A stretch of DNA of 64,000 bases, from positions 4,667,255-4,731,254 of the forward strand of contig NC_063175.1 of assembly GCF_023159225.1 (NCBI RefSeq), given 5' to 3'. Position numbers and translations under genes: made by a program. Numbering within the stretch: the stretch's first letter is position 1; each line of letters begins with the position of its first letter. Source of the DNA: Perognathus longimembris pacificus. Its lineage: Eukaryota > Chordata > Mammalia > Rodentia > Heteromyidae. Of the stretch, positions 43,656-56,058 are shown piece after piece. A model generated the notes under the pieces. It was not told the DNA's origin, did no database searches, and saw nothing but the letters and a program-made list of their open reading frames with translations.

Positions 43656-44657
43656 AAAGCATTAAAAACAAAAGCCATGTGACTCGAGGACACTGTTCTA
43701 GGCCCAACTGCTTTTGTTCTACATAGATGTCAAAATATCCCTAGACATGTAGAACTACTCAATACTATATTGATTATTGCTAAATACCTAATAGATATAA
43801 ATTTTCTTGTAGCCTCATAAAAGGGAGCAAATAAATATGCGAGAAATGTGAAAATATTTATAAAAATTACCCTTTCTGGCCTTAAAAGTGCAACCTTCAA
43901 ATTTTAAGCAATAATCTTTACTGCTTAGTGACATATTCAACTTTATGGAAGAAAAATTGAATGAGGAAACCCCTAGTATAGAGTAAATGATCTACTTTGG
44001 AACAAGACTTACAACTTTAAACATCTCCTTTTATTACAGGATAAAGAGCTCATAAAATGTCTCCATCAGATTAACAATAAAAACATACAGTTGGCCCTTC
44101 ACATTGCCTGACAATGAACTCAGAGTAAAATAAGCTTGTGTTCTCAATTTAAAGTGCATAAATGTGTACAAATAGTAATAGATCCACAATTAAGGCTCAA
44201 GTAGGAGAGGAAAAAGGAGGAAAATAGAGTGAAAAATCACTTCCATTTCTAGGTGAAGACCTGGCAGCAAACTTAACTAATAAAACATAAAGCCACAGTG
44301 GCAAAGAACTGCCTTCAGACCCTGTGCCAAATAACATGAACTTCACCCTTTAAAAGCTTCCACTATACTAAAATCAGTTATTAAACAGTACAATGTGTGA
44401 AAATCAAGTCGTTCCATGACACAGAAGACAGAAGGACAAATGTAATTGCGTCATCCATTAAAAAGAGAATTGTAAAGTAAATACCTGTAAGTCATCTTCA
44501 CAAGTAAATCAGAGAAATACAATGGATGCAATATAAAATAAATGATCATAATTCTAGGACCATGCATATACACACAAATACATTGACAAAAGGATGGTGT
44601 GCTTTGGGGAGGAGCCCAATAGTGTAACCCCATTGAACAACTAATGAATCACCTAAC
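43656..44657. other. Unique AT-rich DNA
   Basis: Nothing recognised. Confidence 0.45.
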
Positions 44658-44672
44658 AAAATGAATGCCAGG

Positions 44673-46124
44673 TTATTCCTAGGTATTTTATGTTTTTTGA
44701 GACTATTGCAAAAGGAGTTGATTTCCTGATTTCAGCCTTGGTCTTCAGGTCATTAGCATAGAGAAAGGCTGTTGATTTTTTGAGGGTTTATTTTATATCC
44801 TGCAACTTTGCCAAAGTTTTGGATCAGCTCTAGTAGCTTGGGGGTAGAGCCTATGGGGTTCTTTAGGTATAGGATCATGTCATCTGCAAAGAGAGAAAGT
44901 TCAACTTCATCTTTTCCTATTTGGATCCCCTTTATATTTTCTTCTTGCCTAATTGCTCTGGCTAGGAATTCTAGTACTATTTTGAAGAGAAGGGGAGAGA
45001 GTGGACATCCTTGTCTTGTTCCTGATTTTAAAGGGAATGGCTTTAGTTTTTCCCCCTTTAGAGTTATGCTTGCTGTTGGTTTGTTATAAACTGCCTTGAT
45101 TATATTCAGGAATGTTCCCTGGAATCCCAGTTTTTCCAGGGCTTTTAGCATAAATGGGTGCTGGATTTTATCAAACACTTTCTCCGCATCGAGTGATATA
45201 ACGATGTGGTTCTTTACTTTGCTCTGGTTGATGTGGTGGATTACATTAATTGACTTGCATATATTGAACAAATTTTGCATCCCTGGGATGAACTCACTTT
45301 GATTGTGATTTTTTTGATGACCTGTTGAAGTCGATTGGCCAGAATTTTGTTGAGAATTTTTGAGTCTATGTTCATCAGGGAAATTGGTCTATAGTACTCT
45401 TTCCGTGATGAGTCCCTGCCTGGTTTTGGGATGAGGGTTATACTGGCTTCATAGAATGTGTCTGGTAGTGAATGTTCTCTTTCAATTTCATTGAAGAGTT
45501 TGAAAAATATTAGTGTGAGTTCTGTTTTGAAGGCCTTGGAGAATTCTGCTGTGAATCCGTCTGGACCAGGGCTTTTCTTGGAAGGGAGATCACTTATTGG
45601 CATTTCTATTTCAATACTAGATATGGGTCTGTTTAAAATGTTTAAATCTTCATGGTCCCACATAAGATAATTCTAAGTGAAATGAACTCCACATTATGGA
45701 AACGATTGTTACATCACAGTTGTAACTACTTTCAACGTGCCATATGTAACTATAGGCTCTATTATTGATGATCTTCCTGTATCACCTTCCTGTGGTTGTA
45801 CCTACACTATCTCTGTATCTTATCTGAATATATTGGAAAGTGGGTATACTGGTATTAGAACTAGGAAATTGCAAGCGAATACCAAAATCAAGAGACACAG
45901 GGCAAAAAAGGCAAACAACTACAAAAACAATACTTGAAAAACTGTTTGGTGTATATGAACTGAACAACTGAACAACTCGTGGGGGGGGAAGGGAAAGGGG
46001 GAGGGGGAAGGGGGGAATGAGGGACGAGGTAACAAACAGTACAAGAAATGTATTCAATGCCTAATGTATGAAACTGTAACCTCTCTGTAATTCAGTTTGA
46101 TAGTAAAAAAATATATAAAACAAA
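44673..46124 (+). mobile_element. 5'-inverted LINE-1 (twin-priming) with internal deletion
   Basis: 44673-45660 is antisense to ORF2 reverse transcriptase, corresponding to about residues 440-750. FADD-type and TRQGCPLSP motifs are readable on the minus strand. From about 45661 the element continues in sense orientation with 3'UTR only (gtgaaatgaactccacattatgg.., G-rich tract at about 45980-46015, ctgtaacctctctgtaattc). Direct repeats aaaatgaatgccagg (44658-44672) and aaaatgaataccagg (46125-46139) differ at one base. Most of the ORF2 C-terminal region is missing between the halves. See the pseudogene entry for the coding remnant. Confidence 0.88.
44753..45663 (-). pseudogene. LINE-1 ORF2 reverse-transcriptase remnant (frameshifted)
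   Basis: Two overlapping open pieces in different frames (45241-45663, then 44753-45280) together cover the reverse-transcriptase core. The first holds SPGPDGF and RPISLMN. The second holds [26 protein letters not shown] and [11 protein letters not shown] frameshift near 45250-45280 separates them. No promoter, ORF1 or start is present, so it is dead. Catalytic motifs survive, so the insertion is fairly young, but it is more diverged than the intact copy at 22569. Confidence 0.88.
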
Positions 46125-46139
46125 AAAATGAATACCAGG

Positions 46140-46410
46140 AAGCATAAACATACTCTCTAGTTGGGGAGGGAAGTGAGAAGGCACATGAATGGAGGAAGGG
46201 TGAGCAAATACAGACAGTATATTCAACATACACTGTATAAAAATTGAACTATGCAACATGAGGGTAGGAATAGGATGGAGAAAGATGGGGAGGGGGACTA
46301 TGGAAGGAGTAGCATTGATCAAGATGCACTGTACTCATAACCTGATGTCTAGAATTGAAAAACCCTTGTATAACTATTCAATTTTAAAAATTAAGAAGAA
46401 AAATAAAGAA
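46140..46410 (+). repeat. Older LINE-1-like 3' tail
   Basis: G-rich purine tract (ggagaaagatggggaggggg), 'gtagcattgatcaagatgcactgtactcataacctgatg', 'gaaaaacccttgtataactattc', then an A-rich tail. Same family as 9630-9740. The layout parallels the L1 3'UTRs here, but the family name is uncertain. Confidence 0.5.
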
Positions 46411-46597
46411 TACACACAAAACACCCTATATCAGTATCATATAAGAGGTACATAGTCAAGATATAGTTTCCTTTCAATTCAGAGACTTAGCTGTATACTT
46501 TCTGATGATGCTGTCCATTCAGAATGTCCAGAATTTACTTTGAGGTATGAAGAAGGAAGTTACACAATGATCCATGTGAAACAGGCCTTTAAGTAAC

Positions 46598-48186
46598 TTA
46601 AGGACAAGTTTACATTCCCACCAACAATGTAGTAGGATTCCCTTTTGGCCACATTCCTCCAGAATTTATTATTGTTAGTTTTCCTGATAATGGACATTAT
46701 TACTGGGGTGAGGTGGAATCTCAATGTTGTTTTGATTTGCATTTCTTTTATGGCCAGTAATATAGAGCAATTCTTCATGTGTCTCTTGGCCATTCTCATT
46801 TCCTCTTCAGAGAAGTCTCCTATTAGATCTTTAGCCAACTTGTTGAGGGGGCTGTTGGTTCTTTGTGGATTTTTTGGAGGAATTTAATTTCTTTAGTTCT
46901 GCATATAGTTTAGATATAAGGCCTTTGTCCATTGTATGGCCAGTAAAGATCTTCTCCCAATCTGTTGGCTTTCTGTTTATCTTGCAAGCTATGTCCTTTG
47001 CCCTGCAGAAGTTCTGCAGTTTGATGCAGTCCCATTTGTCCATCCTTTCTTTGATTTGTTGCATTTCTGGGCCTTTGTTAAGGAAGTTTCATCCTGTGCC
47101 AAGGAGCCCAAGTGTTTCTCCTATTCCTTCTTGGTAGTGTTTTCAGTGTATCTGATTTTACTTCTGGGTCTTTGATCCATTTGGAATTGATTTTGGTGCA
47201 GGGTGATATATAAGGATCTAGTTTTAGTTTATTGCATGTGTTGAACCAGTTTTGCCAGCACCATTTGTTAAAGAGGCTGTCTTTCTTCCATCCTGTTCAG
47301 CCACTCTGAAAAGCGGTAAGAGATTCCTCAGAAGGCTAAACATAGAGCTCCTCTATGACCAAGCAGCCCCACTCTTGGGCATCTACCCAAAAGATTACAA
47401 GCAAGAGCACACTAAAGCCACCAGCACAACAATATTCATCCCAGCCCAATTTTTCATTGTTAAAATGGAACAAACCCAGATGCCCCACAGTAGACGAGTA
47501 GATCAGGAAAATGTGGTACATATACACAATGTCTCTATGAGAAAGAATGACCCTGCTCCATTCGTAAGGAAATGGAAGGACCTGGAAAAAATTACACTAA
47601 GTGAAGTGAGCCAGACCCAAAGAAACACGGACTCTATGGTTTCTCTCAGAGGGAATAATTAGCACAGGTTTAGGCTAGTCACAGCAGAGGATCACAAGAG
47701 CCTAATAGCTATGCCCTTATGAACACATAAGATGATGCTAAGTGAAATGAACTCCATTTTATGGAAACGAGTGTTATATCATTGTTGTAATTATTTTCAA
47801 CATGCCATGTGAAAGCATAGCTTTTCTGTTGTTGTTCCTCTTGAATCCCCTTCCTGTGGTTGTGCCCGCACTATCACTGTATCTCATCTGAGCACCCTGG
47901 AAACTGTATTCACTTGTATTAGAACTAGCGAAGGGAAAGGGAATATCAAAATCAAGAGACAAAGGATAAAAAGACAAATGACTCCAAAAGCAATACTTAA
48001 AAAACCATTTGGTGTAAAACAACTCATGGGAGGAGAGGAAAAGGGGGAGGGGGAGGGGAGGAAATGAAGGAGGAGGTAACAATTGTACAAGAAATGTTCC
48101 CACTGCCTTACGTATAAAACTGTAACACCTCTGTACATCACTTTGACAATAAATAAATAATTATTCAGAAAAAATAAATAAACCAT
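46598..48186 (+). mobile_element. 5'-inverted LINE-1 (twin-priming), junction without loss
   Basis: 46605-47298 is antisense to the ORF2 C-terminal third, from gtgggaatgtaaac on its left leftward in L1 order to the 'tggaagaaagacagcc' region. At about 47299 it switches to sense at gttcagccactctg, the very next L1 bases, so nothing was lost at the priming junction. The sense half runs through the ORF2 end, the 3'UTR with G-rich tract (about 48025-48065), and ctgtacatcactttgacaataaataa. Only a 7-bp candidate duplication (ttaagga, 46598-46604 and 48187-48193) was seen. Confidence 0.85.
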
Positions 48187-49679
48187 TTAAGGAAAGAGTG
48201 CATGCAGACGTAATACTCAATATATTGAATACATGACAAAATAGAAGCTATCTGATTTTTTTTTCTGCATTAGGAAAGAAATGCTTTGAAAATTCTGATG
48301 GATGCTCTAAAAGCAAGAAAGGGCAATAGAATTTCAAATGGGTTTTGCTGATTTGATGTGATTTAGAGATTTGAAAAAGTATAAGAAGGTCTGTATGGGT
48401 GGATAAACAAGAAAAAGGTTGGGATGAATGGGTCAACAGTGGTAGGTAAAGGAATTCATAGTGCATTCTAAAAGCTAGCTTCTATGTCCTACACAATTTC
48501 AAAAATAAAACTAAGACACAAAATAATTTAGTGTAAAACAGTGTTTCTATATGAGCCCAGGGTTTCAAAATTTTAGAAGAGAATATCTAGGAATGAAGCT
48601 GACTCCTATCTGCAGTTCCTACAGTTGTCACCAAGTGGGAAAAACTCCAGTTTCCTTACCTATAACATGGGCATATTAAGAACTTATTCCTAAACATTTT
48701 TGAAAAAGAAGTTCTTCTAATACATTATTTCTTTTGATAATATTTCTTCTTTGTTCCTATATAATGTGAGCATTTCTTAGACTCTTCAAAGTTAAAAAAA
48801 AAGTCATTGCAAGGATATGCTTTTTCCCCTCCCCCCCCGAAACCCATAAAATCTACAACAGCTTATTTTTCCTTCTGCATTTGAGAGGTAAGTATTTTGT
48901 GGCCTATCCATAATATCTGAATCTTTTACTTAACTAGAATGTATTAACATAAGGAATTTATGCAAGTTAAATGTAACCGTTTAATTAAGAAAGAACAATT
49001 CATAGATCAGGCAGCAATCAGAACCTGAGAAGGTTCAGAATTCTAAACTATGCAATGTAGGCAGGAAGTATTTATAGACAGAAAGCCCGAAGTGAGGAAG
49101 TATTTTATTTATGAAGCAGAGATCCAGAAGTGAGATAGAGAGATGTCTTGACCCATTACAGCTCAGGTTTGTGATTGGCTCAAGCTAAGATTCTGCTATA
49201 GGCTATTCAGCTATTTGTTACTAAAGTATACTTTTAAATTGGGTTTTAAGTTAGTTTACCTCTTAAGTTGTGTTCCAATATGTTATGTATGGACTCAAAT
49301 TGTATAGGCATCTCTGGCCAAATTTAATTTAACACAATGGAAACAAGAAAGGCTAAATTAAAGTATTTTGAAGGATAAGTGCAATCTATTCTCAACTCCA
49401 CTAAAGGACAAATTACCAGGCTGATTCTTTCAGTGAGAAACAAGACAGACCTCAATGATTAGTTATAGGTATATCTCTGTTAACTTTTAGCTTGTATTTT
49501 ACTGCATTATGTAGAAACTAAAGGTTATGAAAACCCTCTCTAGAACAAATCTGTCTGTGCCATTTTCCCAATTCAGATGATCTTAGGCATCTTTTTGGCA
49601 GAAGAGTATTCTTCATTAAGGTACACACTTTTTCAAAAACTGCAATGCCATGATATACTGAATGGATTATAGCATGAAC
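48187..49679. repeat. Mostly unrecognised DNA, with a possible MIR and a possible old LTR
   Basis: 48620-48720 has MIR-like wording (gtttccttacctataacatgggcatattaag). 48975-49330 (gaaagaacaattcatagatcaggc, cttgacccattacagctcaggtttgtgattggctcaagc, gttatgtatggactcaaattgtat) looks like a compact non-coding repeat such as an old MaLR/ERV LTR, but I cannot assign it. Confidence 0.35.
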
Positions 49680-49919
49680 TTTTTGGTTGTTGCCAGTTAT
49701 GAGGCTTGAACTCAGGGGTTAACCACTATCTCTGAGCTTTTTTTGCTTAAGGCTAGCACTCTACCCCTTGGGCCACAGATGTACTTCTGGCTTTTTGGTG
49801 GTTAATTGGAGATAAGAGTCTCATGGACTTTCCTGCCTATGCTGGCTTTAAATTGTGATCCTCAGCTCTCAGCCACCTGAGTAGCTAAGATTAAAAGTGT
49901 GAGACACAGGTGCTCAGAT
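49680..49919 (-). mobile_element. B1(7SL)-ID chimeric SINE
   Basis: Antisense: gaggcttgaactcagggg, gcttaaggctagcactctaccc, ggtggttaattggagataagagtctcatggac, tgctggctttaaattgtgatcctc, cctgagtagctaag. Confidence 0.9.
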
Positions 49920-50114
49920 ATGAATATAAGTTATGCATGTCCTTGGAAACTACATACTTCATAGGCTTCATCTTATTCCAATATTCAGCTTACTGGGGTG
50001 GTCTACAACAAAACCCATATGATGTTCTTAAAGCACCTAATACTCTTCATTTCCTTGCTGCTTCTTTTTGATGATTAAAAATATTACATTGAATTATATC
50101 CTTTCTTTCCTGTC

Positions 50115-50215
50115 CTAATGTGTCTCACTGTGTGGTGGCTGTGGGACAAGTTGCCCTGTAATTTGTAGTCCTTCTTCTCGGTCACTGCTTGTGCTGGAAT
50201 TATAGGAATATGCCA
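50115..50215 (-). repeat. Possible B1-like relic
   Basis: 'tgtctcactgtgtggtggctgtgg..cggtcactgcttgtgctggaattataggaatatgcc' is weakly B1-like antisense. Confidence 0.35.
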
Positions 50216-50322
50216 TACATCTGGGAAACTGAGTGTTTTTGAAGTTAAGAAATCTACAAAGAAGTTGCAAAGCCATTTTACTCAGGAAGATTCCCATGTC
50301 ATTTCCCCCTCACCCCCTTGTT

Positions 50323-50562
50323 TTTTCTTTTCAGCTGAGGGGCTTGAACTGAGGGCCAGGGTACTGTCCCTGAGCCTCTCTGTGCTCAAGGCTAGTGCTC
50401 TACCACTTGAGCCACAGCGCCACTTCTGGTTTTTGAGTAGTTAGTTGGAGATAAGTGTCACACACAGACACTTTTCTGCCTGGGCTGGCTTCGAACTGTG
50501 ATCCTCAAATCTCAGCTTCCTGAGTAGCTAGGATTACAGGCTTGAGCTACTGGCACGCAATT
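50323..50562 (-). mobile_element. B1(7SL)-ID chimeric SINE
   Basis: Antisense and well preserved: gctgaggggcttgaactgaggg, gctcaaggctagtgctctaccacttgagccacagcgccac, gagtagttagttggagataag, cctgggctggcttcgaactgtgatcctcaaatctcagcttcctgagtagctaggattacaggc. Confidence 0.92.
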
Positions 50563-51828
50563 CTCATCTCTTTCTTTAGGATGAGTTCAACTGTCACCTT
50601 CATACATTTTCCTTCCAGTTAGATACCTCTTCTATGTGATTTCCTGATACCTTGGATATGCGTTATAGGTGTTGTACTTACCAGTAGGTTTTATACAGAG
50701 AGACTTTCCTGCACGAAGCTTTGAGATCTCTGTGGGCAAAAATTCTTGTTGCCCTTTTATTATTCTGTTTTTAGTTATTTGACATATAATGATGCACTCT
50801 GTAGATGAAAACACATATATTTATCTGGAAGTAGCAGACATGTCACTGGGTCCCTTGTCATTTAAATGGAAAATACTCTCCCATAGTACAAAGAAGTCCA
50901 TCCATTCTTGCTTTGATACTTTGGCCAACTATTCTCAGACAATAAGACAAAGCCAATCTTTTCTGCCTCTTTACATTATCTAAACAATTCTTACATTTTT
51001 AAAAGCCTGAACTCCTTCAACTCTCTGTTGGATTTGACACTTTATGATTTGTTACTTAATCCAAATAATGCACTTATATTATATGACTTCATGTAAACAA
51101 CATTGACTTCTCTTTCCCATTAAAATTCAGACAAAAAGTGAAAAATGACTCAAAATAATCTGTAGTATTAAATGAAAGGAAGCCCAGGTTTTAGTCAACA
51201 TATGATCTGGTGGGTTAGACCTGTGTATCCTACTTGACAAAGATGCTTACCAGCCTCTTTCCCTTTGGGCAAAACTCATATGCAGTCATTTTTAATGGGC
51301 ACTAGGTCAAGCAGAATCAGGCAGCAATTTATTGCATATGGCTAAATTTTAACAAAGGTAAAATCTTTTTTGTCCTCAAAATTTTTTTGTCCTCTAATTC
51401 ATAAAGCCCCCTAATTTACAATCAGCCTTACTTTTATAGAGTGCCCACTGGGATAATTGCAGTGGTTGTGTCTCTGTCTGCTTCATTTAGATAATAACCC
51501 TCAAAAGCCAGGGATGCCTTTATAGTTTCTATCTATAGCACTGAATACAATATATGTGAACATCTGTGAAATAATAATACTAAGCTTACATCTTTCTGCT
51601 ACAAATCATTTGACTAGTCTGAGTTATACTAGAGTCAAGCTCTCTTTTTATGTTTCTTGAGATTTCTATATGCATAATTGGGGATAATTTCTTCTTGAAC
51701 ATTTTCAGTAGAGCATTACTGGTACTGAACTCAACATTTTAATTTAGTTTAAGTTCCTCAACATCTAATGTCAATAATGTCACTCACTTTTTCTCAGTGA
51801 TAACTCAGTAGTAAAAGTGTGTTAGAGC
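50563..51828. other. Unique DNA with a possible L2 relic
   Basis: 51490-51580 (aaaagccagggatgcctttatagtttctatctatagcactgaatacaatatatgtgaac) fits a decayed L2 3' end. The rest is not recognised. Confidence 0.4.
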
Positions 51829-52055
51829 GGGGGGAGGGGGGTAGCTCACAGCTGTAATCTGAGCTACTCAGGAGGCTGAGACCTGAGGATTGCAGTTCAA
51901 AGCTATCCTGGAAAGAAAGTCCTTGAGTCTCATCTCCAATTAATCACCAAAAAGATGGAAGTAGCATTGTAGCTCAAGTGGTAGAGCACCAGCCATGAGC
52001 AAAGTAACTTAAGAGATAGTACCCAGGTCCTGAGTTCAAGCCCCTGTACTGGCTT

Positions 52056-52056
<1 letters not shown>
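51829..52056 (+). mobile_element. B1(7SL)-ID chimeric SINE
   Basis: ggtagctcacagctgtaatctgagctactcaggaggctgagacctgagg, linker gagtctcatctccaattaatcacc, gtagctcaagtggtagagcaccagcc, gtcctgagttcaagcccc. Confidence 0.92.

Positions 52057-52093
<37 letters not shown>
52056..52093. repeat. (CA)n microsatellite at the SINE 3' end
   Basis: About 19 CA units in place of the A-rich tail of the SINE at 51829. Confidence 0.95.
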
Positions 52094-52098
<5 letters not shown>

Positions 52099-54549
52099 GT
52101 GTGTCATAAACTATTTTAAGTAGATTTTGGAAAATTTAAATGTATTTTAAAAGGTAGTTTTTTCAAAAGCAAGAAGCAACATGTGGGATTTATACACAGG
52201 TCAATTGGAACATGTCTTTTCCAGCATCTCCTACACAAAAATTACACACTAAGGAAGTTGTTCTACTCAGAAAAAGTTAACTTGAATTATAAAACTCATG
52301 AGAAACTCTTAACTCTAGTTTGAGCACTCTTAACAACAGACTTATCTCCTGTAACTTATTATATTCCTAATATCATACCTATTGAATGCGTTTAGAATAC
52401 AGTGCACTATATGCTATTATGTCTATCTTCCATTACAATTAAATTCATTTCAAAGCATAAGACCCACAGAATTTCTGTTTAGAAAAAATAAAAAGTCATT
52501 TCCTAATTAAATCTCCGAGTACTATCTCAACATTCATTGCACAAAAATGAATACCTGGAACTGCACATTCAAACTCATTCAGCTTGTCTTTAAAGAGTAA
52601 GGCATCATTCACTAAACCCTAGTATGCTAAAGACTTTAAAAAAAAAACAACGCATCTTTTTATGCTAAAACTCGTGTTTGTACCATTTGTTGGAAGATAT
52701 ATTCAATCATATAATAAACATTTATTGTTTACAATGTTCATAGTGCTTGGTATATATCAGTAAGTACAAAGAAAAACATTTGCCTGCATGGGACATGCAG
52801 TCCCATGAGAGTTTAGTAGGTTCAATAAGTAAGCAACTTTTATAGTAATTTGGAAGATGGTACATCCTAGGAATAATGAAAGATAGAATTAGTCTGGGTG
52901 GATTTAGACAGCTTGGAACAGAAGTTGAGGTAAAGGATAACAATAAGCAGGGAGGTGTGTGAAATAGGCTGATACTGTGTCAGGAGCTGATTGACCAAAG
53001 ACACTTGAAGGCTGACAGTGAGCCACCAAGAGATAAGTATGGAGCACAGTTTGCCTTCTGGTCAATTCAGAATAGCTTTACTACTTCTAACGATTGCAAA
53101 GCCTATTCTTATTTTATTAGAAACACATAAATATGGAATGGGAACACACCCGAGCTTTGACTCAGGGTATACACTATAGTTGTAAAGAACTAGATACACA
53201 AGTAAAGATCAGCACAGCAACATGTCTCATGGAAGTGTCTTGAATGTGGACGCTGGCTTAGCAATGGTCCTGAAATGAGAAATACACAACCACCAGGCCA
53301 TCGTTTGAGCAAAAAGAGAAGACAGTGAGTTCCCGAGGAGATGAGCACAAAAGTTTTTGAAATTATGGAATTAACTATTGGAATAAACTAAGAATGAATA
53401 AATAACAAGTTAAACGTCAATATGTCTTAAAGTCTGAGCACCTTAACAATGACCAGCAACCATGCTCCAGGAATGCTGAACAGAGAAGAGACATCATTAA
53501 CCTTGAGGTGAGGAGAATTTACCCAGAGCAATGATTAACAAAACTTTCAGGACAGATAAGCTCAGGGAGTTGCAGACAAAAAATATGGAAGGTGTTTTTT
53601 CAAATGCCTGATTTTATCTACATTCTGAACTTTTGACATCAGATGGATTCAAAGTAAGGCAAGCAGATTTTAAAGTCTAGAAACTACAGTTGGAAGACAC
53701 TTAGGTACCATTTAATTTTGCATCATGAGCTGAAAAAGGACGTTTGGAAATATAAATAAGACAATGGTGGCTGTTCTGAAGACTTAAAAAAAGGTTTCAT
53801 GAACCTCTATAATTTCCTTAATCATGAATTTGTAATTTCCATCACTAATATTTATTCCTGGACTCAAATATTACTTCCTTAAAGATATCTTTCTACTACC
53901 GAGGGTTACTTGACTTTAGAGTCTCATAGGACTTCCATCATCGTAATTAAGTACAGTATATCATCTTTTTCTTTGTAAAGTATGAGGATGACACAGAGAT
54001 AACAAGCAATTTGCTGGTCTTAGTGCTCAGTTGTTGTTATTTTTACTACCTACTCTATTCCTAAGATAAATAAGGTCTACACTAAATATTCCTCACATGA
54101 ACCAAAGGAAACAGAGTCCTAGCAGCAATTACGACAAAAATGTTGTCAGTTATTTAAGTGGGATAGTACAGAAGGTATTATAAAGACAGAAAGATGAAAC
54201 AACAAAGAGTCAGGAATGCAGTTAATGAGTAGATAAAGAAAATACAGTGATTCCCTGTAACATGCAGGATAATTCTGAAAGCCCCAGTGAAACCATGCCT
54301 GGAAGTTGTTAGTATTAAACTCTACAAATAGTGTTCTTCCCTATACATACACACCTATGGAAAGTCTTAATTTACAAAAGGAAGCATAGTAAAAGGTCAA
54401 CAACAGTTAATAACAAAAAGGGTGAGTGTAAAAATCATTTTAGAAATCATTAAAATATATTATTATAAATATTAAAACATTGTTCATGTACAGGGATTAG
54501 ATTAACAATTTGAGGGGACATTTTCAGCACCAATCTTGGATTCCAATTT
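52094..54549. other. Mostly unique DNA with one ancient-repeat relic
   Basis: 52700-52930 (taataaacatttattgtttac..gtgcttggtatatatcagtaagtacaaag..atgggacatgcagtcccatgagag) has the same general layout as the copies at 40798 and 42074. The remainder shows no repeat or coding signal. Confidence 0.45.
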
Positions 54550-54765
54550 CTAGAGTGGCCTCATAACTTAGTCATTTATTTACCAACTTGAACTAATATT
54601 TAATTTCAATTTCCTAATTTGAAAATCTAGGACAATAATAGTAATATGAGTTACTTAGAGTTGTAATAATGCACCTACACAGTATATTCAAAGTGCTATA
54701 ACAGTACCTCCCATGTGGTATGTGGAGTATAATCTAATTATTATTGTGATTGTTGATATATATTT
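54550..54765 (+). repeat. MIR element
   Basis: 'ataacttagtcatttatttacc', 'aatttcaatttcctaatttgaaaatctaggacaataatagtaatatgagttacttagagttgtaataatgc', 'aaagtgctataacagtacctcccatgtggtatgtgg' follow MIR order (tcagtttcctcatctgtaaaatgg.., catagggttgttgtgagg.., aagcgcttagcacagtgcctggcacatag). Confidence 0.7.
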
Positions 54766-55801
54766 AACTGAAAGAGGACAGCAGTGGCAGAATCCTCTGC
54801 TCAGCCTCCTGTCTCTGCAATCTCTTTCTGTACAGTTACAGACACATCTTGACTATGTGCAAGGAGGATTCAAAAACCCTTAGGTTCACATTTTTACTTT
54901 GCATCCATTTCTTACCACCTGCTCGCAAGTTATAATGAAATTACCAAGATCAAATTTTTCCTAAGACCTGTTGTTTGCTCTTGGTCAAAATTTGCTCACA
55001 GGATCCATGAATTTTCCTCCATGCTCATATTCATAAACAGCTCCTCAGTTAATTTAGAACAGAAACAAAAACTTATAGTTGTCACCCCCACCAAGGATTC
55101 TATGATTTTATTGGAATTTCTATCAACAGCCACTTCACCCCACCATTACCACTTTCACCTCACGATCTACATGATCTACAACCAGGTCACCTGACAAGAG
55201 CTTAGGAAATAGTGCAAGTAGAGATGTCACTTGCATATTTTGAAAGTAGGCCAGTTTTTAGTATTTTCATTTAAAATTTGAAGGAATGTGGGAGGAAAAT
55301 GCTTTATGCTTTCCTATTTTGCCCATATGTTCACTGGCACACTCTTGACCTTGAATTCCCTACTGTGCTGCTCTACCACCTGTGGGGAGACCTATTCATT
55401 ACTTACTGTCAGATCCTCCTTACTGACATGTACACCTGTTGGTGTAATTCTTCATCTGTTACCATAGTTTCCAAATGACATGGTCTGCTTCCTGAGAGGA
55501 TTTGTTAGTATGTTTTCTCTTCTCTAATAACACCTGACAGACCTTGAATAACTGTGTCATGGCTGAAACACATTGGCCCATGGTAATTTTTAAAGTATCA
55601 TGACACAAAATTACCTGAGATTTTACTTAGTGTGGTTTCCTATTATACTTTAAGAATAAAGGTGTCTTTTTCTTGTTACATTTTCTGTTCCTAAAGTAGG
55701 GAATGAAAGATTAGAAGAAAGATATGCTTTCCAAGACTTTTTGGTTGTTCTTTCATAAATAAGTTTTATATAGAATTCAGATCTCAAAGGGTCTTAAAGT
55801 T
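54766..55801. other. Unique DNA
   Basis: Nothing recognised. Confidence 0.45.
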
Positions 55802-56058
55802 GACAGGCTCCAATGGTTCATGCCTATAATCCTAGCTACTCAGTATGCTGATATCTGAAGGTCACAGTTCAAAGCCCCAAAGCCCTATCAAGAAGTCCAT
55901 GAGACACCTTCCTCAAATAAATTACCAAAACAACCACAAAACAAAAAGCCACTAGTGGATGTGAGGTCCAAGTGGTACAGCACTAGTCTTGAGCAAAAGA
56001 AGCTCAGGGACAGCACCCAGGCCCTGAGTTCAAGCTCAGGACAAGCAAAAAAGAAAAA
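55802..56058 (+). mobile_element. B1(7SL)-ID chimeric SINE
   Basis: ctccaatggttcatgcctataatcctagctactcagtatgctgatatctgaagg, an expanded A/C-rich linker, ggtccaagtggtacagcactagtc, cagggacagcacccaggccctgagttcaagctc, A-rich tail. Confidence 0.88.
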
